Assembly: GCA_003157055.1 (NCBI GenBank)
Contig: PMIG01000152.1
Location: 10,702 to 15,949, forward strand
Reading direction: 5' to 3'
DNA length: 5,248 nt
Source: Bacteroidales bacterium
GTDB lineage: Bacteria; Bacteroidota; Bacteroidia; Bacteroidales; VadinHA17
Below, in pieces: positions 1 through 5,248 of this stretch (position 1 is the first letter of the stretch; each line of letters begins with the position of its first letter). The translations under genes and the position numbers were made by a program. The notes below the pieces were generated by a model. It was not told where the DNA came from. It made no database searches and worked only from the letters and a program-made list of their open reading frames with translations.

Positions 1-86
1 GTAACCCAATTGTCTGACGATCCAAATAAGCCATGAAGGATTATCAGGGGAGGCCCTGCTCCATATTTCCTGTAGAAAAGCTTCAT
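1..86 (-). CDS. Alpha/beta hydrolase, N-terminal fragment (runs off left edge)
   Basis: Reading the minus strand just after the pdxJ stop gives 28 complete codons beginning MKLFYRKYGAGPPLIILHG and continuing LFGSSDNWV before the window ends. The hydrophobic strand followed by HG (residues 18-19), then LFGSSDNW, is the classic strand-3/oxyanion-hole signature of alpha/beta hydrolases, closest in feel to YbfF/MenH-like esterases. The nucleophile elbow and catalytic His lie outside the window, so activity and substrate cannot be judged. The start is the ATG at 84-86: the pdxJ TAA is in the same frame three codons upstream, so no earlier ATG is possible. A GGAG abuts the ATG and is too close to be a normal Shine-Dalgarno site, so translational reinitiation after pdxJ is plausible (inference). 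The hydrolase fold is secure; the exact function is unknown. Confidence 0.85.
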   Translation of the reverse strand, partial: MKLFYRKYGAGPPLIILHGLFGSSDNWV

Positions 87-92
87 CTCCAG

Positions 93-809
93 TTACATTG
101 TCAGCTGCCTTTTATAGATTTGGATTGCGTTTTCAAGGCCAAGATAAAGAGCATCAGCAATGAGCGCATGGCCTATCGACACTTCCAGCAGCCAGGGAAT
201 ATTTTTATGAAAATATGCTAGGTTATCCAGGTTCAGATCATGGCCGGCATTGATTCCCATCCCGGCATTTCTTGCTATTTCTGCAGCTTTGATAAATGGA
301 TCGACAGCTTCTGCCGCATTCTGGCTGAAGCCTGTCGCATAAGGTTCGCTATAGAGTTCAACCCTATCAGTTCCCGTAATAGCGGCATTTTCAATATTAA
401 CAGGATTGGTATCAACGAACAGGGAGGTCCTGATTCCTGCTTTTTTAAAAGTCGAGACGATGTCGGTAAGAAAACTTTTGTTTTTCAAGGTATCCCAACC
501 GGCATTTGATGTGATAGCATCGTGCCTGTCGGGAACAAGTGTCACCTGGTCAGGCTTTACCGAAAGAACTAGATCGATAAAACTGTCAGTAGGGTTACCT
601 TCGATATTGAATTCGGTCTTGATTATCGGTCTGATATCCAGAACATCCCGATACCTGATGTGTCTTTCATCAGGGCGTGGATGGACAGTTATTCCATCAG
701 CGCCAAAGAGCTGGCAGTTTATAGCGGCATTAAGTACATTAGGAATATTGCCTCCCCTGGCGTTCCTTAATGTTGCAATTTTATTGATGTTCACACTCAG
801 TTTAGTCAT
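93..809 (-). CDS. pdxJ: Pyridoxine 5'-phosphate synthase PdxJ
   Basis: PdxJ condenses 1-deoxy-D-xylulose 5-phosphate with 3-amino-2-oxopropyl phosphate to make pyridoxine 5'-phosphate, the ring-closing step of DXP-dependent vitamin B6 synthesis in the cytoplasm. The 238-residue product is the usual family length and is a TIM barrel. Visible hallmarks are [15 protein letters not shown] (residues 6-20), [16 protein letters not shown] (36-51, with the conserved H43 and H50), FNIEGNPT (67-74, conserved E70), [16 protein letters not shown] (91-106), INAGHDLNL (186-194, H190) and a phosphate-loop-like [10 protein letters not shown] (211-220). An in-frame ATG exists 14 codons upstream (851), but the family begins at [10 protein letters not shown], so the start at 809 is preferred. 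No clear Shine-Dalgarno site precedes it, which is normal for Bacteroidota. It is divergent from the CBS gene and 6 nt upstream of a hydrolase gene on the same strand. Identification is firm. Confidence 0.97.
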   Translation of the reverse strand: MTKLSVNINKIATLRNARGGNIPNVLNAAINCQLFGADGITVHPRPDERHIRYRDVLDIRPIIKTEFNIEGNPTDSFIDLVLSVKPDQVTLVPDRHDAITSNAGWDTLKNKSFLTDIVSTFKKAGIRTSLFVDTNPVNIENAAITGTDRVELYSEPYATGFSQNAAEAVDPFIKAAEIARNAGMGINAGHDLNLDNLAYFHKNIPWLLEVSIGHALIADALYLGLENAIQIYKRQLTM

Positions 810-848
810 ATAATAAACAAGTTGATTCTTCGTAATGATATTAGAATG

Positions 849-856
849 CAAAATTA
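849..856 (-). promoter_or_regulatory. Possible Bacteroidota -7 promoter element for pdxJ
   Basis: On the minus strand this reads TAATTTTG, an exact match to the Bacteroidota housekeeping -7 consensus TAnnTTTG. It would place transcription initiation near 842-844, leaving a leader of about 33-35 nt before the preferred pdxJ start at 809, and inside the longer alternative ORF, which also argues against the upstream ATG. No good TTTG/TTG -33 element is visible about 19-21 nt upstream, so the call is tentative. Confidence 0.35.
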
Positions 857-867
857 ACAGAACTGTT
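856..867. repeat. 12-bp palindrome in the divergent intergenic region
   Basis: The sequence AACAG-AA-CTGTT is a perfect 5-bp inverted repeat with a 2-nt centre. It lies between pdxJ and the CBS gene and touches the candidate pdxJ -7 element, where a dimeric regulator could reach both promoters. It is short and AT-rich, so chance occurrence is quite possible; no regulator is identified. Confidence 0.25.
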
Positions 868-902
868 GTTTTTTTATTACTTTAGTTGAAAATTAACCTA
901 TA

Positions 903-1568
903 ATGATAGCTGGCGATCTGATTTCCGAGATTATACCTTCACTTAAAACTTCCGATACTGGGCAGACGGCACTGAACTGGATGGATATCTTCAGGATCTC
1001 ACATCTTCCGATTGTCAATAATCAGGATTTTCTTGGGTTGATCTCCGATACAGATATCTTCGATATGAACCGTCCAGAAGAACCTATTGGGAATCACGAA
1101 CTTACATTACTTAAGCCTTATGTAACCAGTAATCAGCATATTTTTGAAGTAATAGGCCTCGCAGCCAGGTTAAAATTGTCTGTAGTTCCGGTGCTTGATG
1201 AAAACAATCATTTTAAAGGGGTAATAACTACCACCGACCTTATAAAGGACATTGCCGGGTTCTCTTCCATGGATCAGCCAGGTGGAATAATTGTACTCGA
1301 AATGATTGAAAGGGATTATTCACTTTCGCAGATTGCGCAGATAGTTGAAAGCAATAATGTAAAGGTGCTGAGTATGTATATCTCTTCCCCGTCCGATTCC
1401 ACAAGACTTGAGGTTACTCTTAAGGTGAATACTACTGATCTCTTGGCGTTGATAAGAACATTTGAAAGATATAACTATGAAGTAAAAACATGGGTCACCA
1501 CAAATGATTCGATTGATAGGTTCTATTCCGAAAGATTTGATTTGCTGATGAAATATTTAAATATTTAA
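903..1568 (+). CDS. CBS-domain pair protein with C-terminal ACT-like domain
   Basis: The 221-residue soluble protein has two CBS motifs. The first is around residues 5-55, with HLPIVNNQDFLGLISDTDI (34-52). The second is about 72-118, with SVVPVLDENNHFKGVITTTD (93-112). CBS pairs usually form a Bateman module that binds adenine nucleotides or related ligands. The C-terminal part (about 127-198, IIVLEMIERDYSLSQIAQIV onward) has the beta-alpha-beta pattern of an ACT-like domain, as in AcuB-type proteins. There is no catalytic or membrane domain, so a sensory or regulatory role is inferred. It starts the plus-strand run, divergent from pdxJ, and ends 6 nt before nadK, so co-transcription with nadK is likely. 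The ATG at 903 follows an AT-rich leader with no Shine-Dalgarno; TACTTTAG at 878-885 is a one-mismatch -7 candidate. The ligand is unknown. Confidence 0.85.
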   Translation: MIAGDLISEIIPSLKTSDTGQTALNWMDIFRISHLPIVNNQDFLGLISDTDIFDMNRPEEPIGNHELTLLKPYVTSNQHIFEVIGLAARLKLSVVPVLDENNHFKGVITTTDLIKDIAGFSSMDQPGGIIVLEMIERDYSLSQIAQIVESNNVKVLSMYISSPSDSTRLEVTLKVNTTDLLALIRTFERYNYEVKTWVTTNDSIDRFYSERFDLLMKYLNI

Positions 1569-1574
1569 AAAATT

Positions 1575-2450
1575 ATGATTCAGCGTGTTGCAATCTTTAG
1601 CAAGGATAATAATGAAAAGACCAGGGAAGCTGTAAAAAAGCTGGTTGGAGAATTTCTGCGTCACTCTATTCAGGTCCAGGTGTTTCAGACGGCAAGTGAT
1701 CCGGGGACCATCAAGGACATGAGGGTAGAATCGTTTATCGACCTTGGCTCCCTGTCGGCTCTTCCTGATATAGTTTTAAGTGTAGGCGGAGATGGTACCT
1801 TTCTCGAGACAATGCTCAGGGTTAAGAATCTTGGTATCCCGGTTGCCGGGGTAAATACAGGAAGAATGGGGTTTCTCGCCAACATTCCGGCCGAGGAAAT
1901 AGGCAATTCAGTCGATCAGCTATGCACGGGCCAGTTTGAATTAGCTGAAAGGACACTTCTTGAGCTATCACACCCTGCCGGCTTATTCGATGGAGTATCG
2001 GCTACCGCCCTTAATGAGATCACTATTCAGAAGGCTACCCTTAGCATGATCACGATACATGTGTATGTGAATGAGACCTTTCTGAATACTTATTGGGCTG
2101 ACGGCTTAATAGTTTCAACTGCTACAGGTTCGACTGCCTATAATTTAAGCGCCGGTGGACCAATCCTTTCTCCTGATGATCAGAGTATTATAATATCGCC
2201 AATCTCTCCGCATAATCTGACTATCAGACCCATTGTCATAACGGGCGACTGTAAACTGAAGATGGTTATGGAGGGAAGAACGACGGAGTACCTTGCAACA
2301 TGTGATTTCAGATTTGGGAAAGTGGCTATGGGAGAGGAAATTCATATCCGGAAAGCCGGATCAAAATTGAAAACCGTCATGCTCAACGGAAGGGACTTCT
2401 ACAGTACACTGAGGAACAAGCTAATGTGGGGTGCAGACAAAAGGAACTAA
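1575..2450 (+). CDS. nadK: NAD kinase
   Basis: NadK phosphorylates NAD+ at the 2'-hydroxyl of its adenosine ribose to make NADP+, in the cytoplasm, using ATP or polyphosphate depending on the family member. The 291 residues match the normal bacterial length. Diagnostic motifs are SVGGDGTFLET (69-79, catalytic Asp73), GVNTGRMGFLA (92-102), ALNEITI (145-151, the NE motif that contacts NAD), and ADGLIVSTATGSTAYN followed by LSAGGPI (175-197). In the C-terminal beta region, where many bacterial enzymes have a DGQ-type turn, this protein reads ATCDFRFGKV (241-250), so the usual Gly after Asp appears to be Phe. This may be lineage variation. The start MIQRVAIFSK fits the first beta strand of the family. 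It lies 6 nt after the CBS gene and has no clear Shine-Dalgarno, consistent with coupled translation. Identification is firm. Confidence 0.97.
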   Translation: MIQRVAIFSKDNNEKTREAVKKLVGEFLRHSIQVQVFQTASDPGTIKDMRVESFIDLGSLSALPDIVLSVGGDGTFLETMLRVKNLGIPVAGVNTGRMGFLANIPAEEIGNSVDQLCTGQFELAERTLLELSHPAGLFDGVSATALNEITIQKATLSMITIHVYVNETFLNTYWADGLIVSTATGSTAYNLSAGGPILSPDDQSIIISPISPHNLTIRPIVITGDCKLKMVMEGRTTEYLATCDFRFGKVAMGEEIHIRKAGSKLKTVMLNGRDFYSTLRNKLMWGADKRN

Positions 2451-2474
2451 TTGAATTAAAGTGCCAAAACCTAA

Positions 2475-2503
2475 TGTTGTTTAATATTTGATTATTATAT
2501 TTG
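2475..2503 (+). promoter_or_regulatory. Probable Bacteroidota-type promoter for the envelope operon
   Basis: TATATTTG at 2496-2503 matches the Bacteroidota -7 consensus TAnnTTTG exactly. A TGTTG at 2475-2479 could serve as the -33 element, although the 16-nt spacing is shorter than the typical 19-21. Transcription would start near 2508-2510, giving a leader of about 20 nt before the ATG at 2528. It sits in the only sizeable gap on the plus strand after 903, so it probably drives the two barrel genes, uppS and bamA. Confidence 0.5.
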
Positions 2504-2517
2504 TATCATCAAACAAT

Positions 2518-2523
2518 AAGGTG
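2518..2523 (+). promoter_or_regulatory. Shine-Dalgarno-like site AAGGTG
   Basis: AAGGTG lies 4 nt before the ATG at 2528. It resembles the AGGAGG complement more than most gene starts in this window do, and it supports the start that gives a clean signal peptide. Confidence 0.4.
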
Positions 2524-2527
2524 AATC

Positions 2528-3286
2528 ATGAAAAGGTCCATTTTAGCAATACTGATCATTTGTCTTGCATTTCCCGTTTCCAATGCACAACTCTGGAAAA
2601 TGAAGAGGTGGGAAGCTTTAGGCGGAATAGGGCCATCATTCTTTTTCGGAGATATAGGTGGATTTTCCAAGACTCAGAATATCCTTGGGTTGCGCGACAT
2701 GAGCTTTATGCAGACCAGGTTCGATATTAACGGTAACCTGAAATACCGGCTAACAAGGGATATCAACTTAAGACTCAGCCTTACTTACGGATTGTTTCAT
2801 GCCACGGACATCAGAGGCTCAAATGAGGACCGTAATTTTGAAGCTTCAACAAGCTTTTTCGAACCGGCAGTAATTGGAGAATATTATTTTATAAAAAACT
2901 ATGCTGAAAACAGTTATTTGTTTATGAAGCAGAAACAGGGCCTTATGAGGGATCTTTTCAAATCGCTCGATTTTTATGCTTTTGCCGGGTTCGGAGGTCT
3001 ATCCTATAATGTCAAAGGAAATACCGGACTAGTTGCATACGAGGTTGCTCACGGCTTATCCAGCAAAGGATTCACTGAAGTAATTCCTGCCGGATTAGGT
3101 ACCACTCTTATCTATTCACCAAATCTGAACTTTGGGTTGGAAGTCGGTGGGAGGTATGCATTTTCTGATTATCTTGATGGTTATACTTCACAATATTCCA
3201 GGGCGAACGACGTTTATTATTTTTTGAACTTTACAGTTACTTATAAGCTGAAGTCTGGGCCCCATGGTCTGCCCTCACTCAGGTGA
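2528..3286 (+). CDS. Secreted outer-membrane beta-barrel protein, DUF6089-like
   Basis: The 252-residue product begins with a typical signal peptide: MKR, a hydrophobic stretch, then a probable cleavage after SNA at residue 20 (SNA|QLW). The mature part is rich in alternating aromatic/polar strands (LGGIGPSFFFGDIGG, LRLSLTYGLF, FYAFAGFGGLSYNV, LNFGLEVGGRYAFSDYLDGY) and ends in an aromatic-rich strand (VYYFLNFTVTYKL) before a short tail. This fits a small outer-membrane barrel of about 8 strands. Landmarks match the next gene in order: G-x-G near the N terminus then GDI, an R-x-S/L strand followed by HA and D, VIPAG, NL-x-LEV, DG, and a final V-T-x-K strand, so the two look like paralogues. 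No enzymatic motif is seen and the function is unknown. It is probably the first gene of the uppS-bamA operon. Confidence 0.8.
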   Translation: MKRSILAILIICLAFPVSNAQLWKMKRWEALGGIGPSFFFGDIGGFSKTQNILGLRDMSFMQTRFDINGNLKYRLTRDINLRLSLTYGLFHATDIRGSNEDRNFEASTSFFEPAVIGEYYFIKNYAENSYLFMKQKQGLMRDLFKSLDFYAFAGFGGLSYNVKGNTGLVAYEVAHGLSSKGFTEVIPAGLGTTLIYSPNLNFGLEVGGRYAFSDYLDGYTSQYSRANDVYYFLNFTVTYKLKSGPHGLPSLR

Positions 3287-3307
3287 TAATGAGAGCAATC
3301 GGTTTTA

Positions 3308-3985
3308 ATGAAAAGAATACCCTGGATTTTCTTGTTTATCAGCATTTCAATAGCCAGTGCAGGACAACGTAATTCTGATTATGGAGTTCTTGCAGGCATA
3401 TCATCATATATTGGCGATATAAATCCTAACAGACTGCTCTATTCTCCTCTTCCGGCGGCAGGTGTCTTCTACAGGTATAATCTACATCCAAGATATTCAA
3501 TCCGCGGAAACTTGTTCTTTGGTGGACTGCATGCAAATGACCACGATTTCAACAACAGCTATCAGCAAACCAGGGGAGCCTCATTTTCAGGCACTGTTGG
3601 AGAACTTTCAGCCCAGTTTGAGTTTAACTTCCTTCCCTATTCAACAACAGGTAAACTGTGGAACTTTTCTCCATATTATGCTGCCGGAGTCGGATTGGCA
3701 ATATTTAACACAGTTTCAATGTCTTACCAGCCTGTGATACCGTTTTCATTTGGCTTTAAGGTCAATATTCATAAAAATCTGGGCCTTGAAGTTGAATATG
3801 ATTTTCGTAAGACTTTTTATGATAACTTTGACGGCCTGAAAGATTTGGTTGCCCCGTCAGATTACGCGTGGCTCCATAATAATGACTGGTACACATTTGC
3901 AGGCATAGCGGTTACCTGGAAAATTTATAACAAGCTTGCAGGATGCCCTGCTTATAATGATGTGCAAAAGAAAAGAAAAAGGTAG
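3308..3985 (+). CDS. DUF6089 family outer-membrane beta-barrel protein
   Basis: The 225-residue product has a signal peptide (MKRIPWIFLFISISIASAG, cleavage after residue 18 or 19) and then the pattern I associate with DUF6089: DYGVLAGISSYIGDINPNRL (24-43), PAAGVFYRYNLHPRYSIRG (49-67), an FEFNFLPY strand, SPYYAAGVGLAIF and a terminal DWYTFAGIAVTWKIYNKL, followed by the short CPAY-containing tail with a basic end. Strand-like alternation and no catalytic motif point to a small outer-membrane barrel. It lies 21 nt after its apparent paralogue and 3 nt before uppS; its last codons contain the AAAGG (3978-3982) that probably serves as the uppS ribosome-binding site. In Bacteroidota this family commonly sits beside uppS and bamA, suggesting a role in envelope assembly, but the function is not established. 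Confidence 0.88.
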   Translation: MKRIPWIFLFISISIASAGQRNSDYGVLAGISSYIGDINPNRLLYSPLPAAGVFYRYNLHPRYSIRGNLFFGGLHANDHDFNNSYQQTRGASFSGTVGELSAQFEFNFLPYSTTGKLWNFSPYYAAGVGLAIFNTVSMSYQPVIPFSFGFKVNIHKNLGLEVEYDFRKTFYDNFDGLKDLVAPSDYAWLHNNDWYTFAGIAVTWKIYNKLAGCPAYNDVQKKRKR

Positions 3986-3988
3986 TAC

Positions 3989-4735
3989 ATGTCATTAAAA
4001 CAAGATATATCTGTTGATAAACTCCCTGTCCATATTGCAATCATTATGGATGGTAACGGAAGATGGGCAACCCAGCACGGCAAGGATAGGATATTCGGGC
4101 ACAGGCAGGCAGTAGAATCTGTGCGTTCTGTCATTGAAGCTGCAGCTGAGCTTGGCATTAAATATCTTACTCTTTATGCTTTTTCAACTGAGAACTGGGA
4201 ACGACCTGATGATGAGGTAACAGCATTGATGGGAATAATGGTACAATCCCTTAATGATGAGACTGCCACCTTGCTGAAGAATTATATCAGGATGAGTGCG
4301 ATAGGAGATTTTACAAGACTCTCAGATGATGTTTTGGAAAGGTTGTCTGAAACAATAAGGCTTACATCATCGTCTAAAGGATTAAACCTGGTAATTGCAA
4401 TAAGTTACGGCTCGAGATGGGAAATAACAGAAGCTGCAAAAAAAATGGCAGCTGATATCTGCAATGGTACGCTGAAAAACGAATCAGTAAATGAAGAAGA
4501 ATTTGAAAAATACCTGAATACTTATAGCATTCCGGATCCCGACCTTTTGATAAGGACCAGTGGCGAATTAAGAATTAGTAATTTTCTTTTATGGCAGATT
4601 GCATATACTGAATTATACTTTACAGAAAAACTTTGGCCTGATTTTCGCAAGGAAGACTTTTATAATGCTATAATTGACTTCCAGAAAAGAGAAAGAAGGT
4701 TTGGAAAAACTAGTGAACAGATTTTTGAAAAATAA
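3989..4735 (+). CDS. uppS: Undecaprenyl diphosphate synthase (cis-prenyltransferase)
   Basis: UppS adds eight isopentenyl diphosphate units in cis to farnesyl diphosphate, making C55 undecaprenyl diphosphate, the precursor of the lipid carrier for peptidoglycan, O-antigen and other surface polymers. It works at the cytoplasmic face of the inner membrane. The 248 residues match the family. Motifs seen: HIAIIMDGNGRWA (15-27, catalytic Asp21), GH at 37-38, TLYAFSTENWERP (61-73), IGDFTRL (105-111), NLVIAISYGSRWEI (133-146) and PDPDLLIRTSGELRISNFLL (182-201) followed by WQIAYTELYF. All signature residues are intact. The ATG at 3989 follows AAAGG by 6 nt and lies 3 nt after the DUF6089 stop, indicating tight coupling. 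bamA begins 7 nt downstream. Identification is firm. Confidence 0.98.
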   Translation: MSLKQDISVDKLPVHIAIIMDGNGRWATQHGKDRIFGHRQAVESVRSVIEAAAELGIKYLTLYAFSTENWERPDDEVTALMGIMVQSLNDETATLLKNYIRMSAIGDFTRLSDDVLERLSETIRLTSSSKGLNLVIAISYGSRWEITEAAKKMAADICNGTLKNESVNEEEFEKYLNTYSIPDPDLLIRTSGELRISNFLLWQIAYTELYFTEKLWPDFRKEDFYNAIIDFQKRERRFGKTSEQIFEK

Positions 4736-4742
4736 TTTAATA

Positions 4743-5248
4743 ATGAAGATTAGAGGAATTGACAGGGTTGTCGTAGCACTATTTCTGATTTTGGTGGCCA
4801 TTTCAGCAAATGCGCAGGATAAGCAGAATATTATTGATTTTTCAAAGGAAAACGATTATATTATTGGAGGAGTCTCTGTTTCAGGGATAAGGTACCTCGA
4901 TATAAATGCACTGGTCGGGATCTCCGGCCTGAAGGTGGGACAGGAAATCACCATACCGGGTGATGCAATCACGAATGCAGCCCAGAAATTATGGCAGCAG
5001 GGACTATTTTCGGATGTCAGGATAAGTATTGATACTGTTAAATCAGACACTGCTTTTCTTGAAATATTTTTGCAGGAAAGGCCAAGGATATCTGCGATTA
5101 AATTCAACGGAATAAGAACTTCCGAGAAAGATGACATTGTGAAGAAGATAAGTCTGCCTGTCGGCTCTCAAATAACTTCATATATTCTTGACAATACCAG
5201 AAATATCATCAGGGACCATTTTATAGAAAAGGGCTTTTATTATACAAC
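4743..5248 (+). CDS. bamA: Outer-membrane assembly factor BamA, N-terminal part (cut by right edge)
   Basis: BamA is the core of the machinery that folds and inserts beta-barrel proteins into the outer membrane. Only the first 168 codons are present. Residues 1-24 form a signal peptide (hydrophobic core VVVALFLILVAI, probable cleavage ANA|QDK). A first POTRA domain spans about 39-113: IIGGVSVSGIRYLDINALVG, then GLKVGQEITIPGDAI, an AAQKLWQQGLFSDVRI helix-turn-strand and a final LEIFLQERPRI strand. A second POTRA begins at ISAIKFNGIR (116-125) and includes IRDHFIEKGFYYT at the edge. The repeated POTRA pattern (V-x-G, helix, GLFSDV, ERP) and the uppS-bamA order identify BamA rather than a TamA-like or other Omp85 protein, although the C-terminal barrel is not visible. 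The start is 7 nt after the uppS stop with no Shine-Dalgarno. Confidence 0.93.
   Translation, partial: MKIRGIDRVVVALFLILVAISANAQDKQNIIDFSKENDYIIGGVSVSGIRYLDINALVGISGLKVGQEITIPGDAITNAAQKLWQQGLFSDVRISIDTVKSDTAFLEIFLQERPRISAIKFNGIRTSEKDDIVKKISLPVGSQITSYILDNTRNIIRDHFIEKGFYYT

Noticed and set aside
33..221. Plus-strand open frame of 62 codons at the left edge
   Set aside because: It lies antisense to the end of pdxJ and the start of the hydrolase, both clearly real, and its product has no recognisable features.
240..813. Two plus-strand open frames (240-509 and 406-813) opposite pdxJ
   Set aside because: They are antisense shadows of a firmly identified gene, overlap each other, and encode no recognisable domain.
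810..851. N-terminal extension of PdxJ by 14 residues from the ATG at 851
   Set aside because: The family starts at the [14 protein letters not shown] sequence, and the candidate -7 element would place transcription initiation downstream of the longer start.
856..875. Hairpin plus T-run resembling an intrinsic terminator
   Set aside because: The stem is only 5 AT-rich pairs with a 2-nt centre, too weak, and it lies between divergent genes where no plus-strand transcript is expected to end.
1685..2345. Minus-strand open frames (1685-1906 and 2145-2345) within nadK
   Set aside because: They overlap conserved NadK motifs on the other strand and have no domain or start signal of their own.
2488..2730. 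Plus-strand 80-codon frame overlapping the first barrel gene
   Set aside because: It is the alternative frame of a gene with a clear signal peptide and barrel pattern, and it starts within or upstream of the proposed promoter.
3462..3737. Plus-strand 91-codon frame inside the DUF6089 gene
   Set aside because: It is an out-of-frame shadow of a recognised family with no independent evidence.
3952..4158. Minus-strand frame opposite the DUF6089 end and uppS start
   Set aside because: It covers the conserved UppS catalytic motif on the opposite strand and encodes nothing recognisable.
4613..5137. Minus-strand frames opposite the uppS end and bamA start
   Set aside because: Both UppS and BamA coding is well supported there; the antisense products show no known motif.

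Overview
The window looks like a chromosomal housekeeping segment from a member of the Bacteroidota, probably a Bacteroidales-like lineage. The clues are the AT-rich intergenic DNA, weak or absent Shine-Dalgarno sequences at most starts, a TAnnTTTG-type promoter element, and above all the gene order: pdxJ divergent from a CBS-domain gene and nadK, then DUF6089-type outer-membrane proteins, uppS and bamA. I recall this order as common in that phylum. No mobile element, tRNA, rRNA, CRISPR array or phage gene is visible, and coding density is very high.

Left part, minus strand (1-809): pdxJ, for pyridoxine 5'-phosphate synthase, is followed after only 6 nt by the first 28 codons of an alpha/beta hydrolase that runs off the left edge. 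The two share a reading frame and are probably co-transcribed. A 93-bp divergent intergenic region (810-902) separates pdxJ from the plus-strand genes. It holds a possible promoter element for pdxJ and a small palindrome.

Middle part, plus strand (903-2450): a two-CBS plus ACT-like domain protein lies 6 nt upstream of nadK (NAD kinase). This is a cofactor and nucleotide-themed pair.

Right part, plus strand (2528-5248): a 77-bp gap with a good Bacteroidota-type promoter leads into an envelope-biogenesis operon. It contains two tandem, related, secreted beta-barrel proteins of the DUF6089 type, then uppS (undecaprenyl diphosphate synthase, which makes the lipid carrier for peptidoglycan and O-antigen), then the start of bamA (outer-membrane protein insertase), cut by the right edge after about 168 codons. 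The genes are 3 to 21 nt apart. The theme is construction of the cell envelope: lipid carrier, barrel insertion machinery and two uncharacterised barrels.

Nothing seen suggests a new mobile or defence system. The points worth a second look are the unexplained DUF6089 pair welded to uppS-bamA, the CBS-ACT protein beside nadK, and a variant C-terminal motif in NadK.
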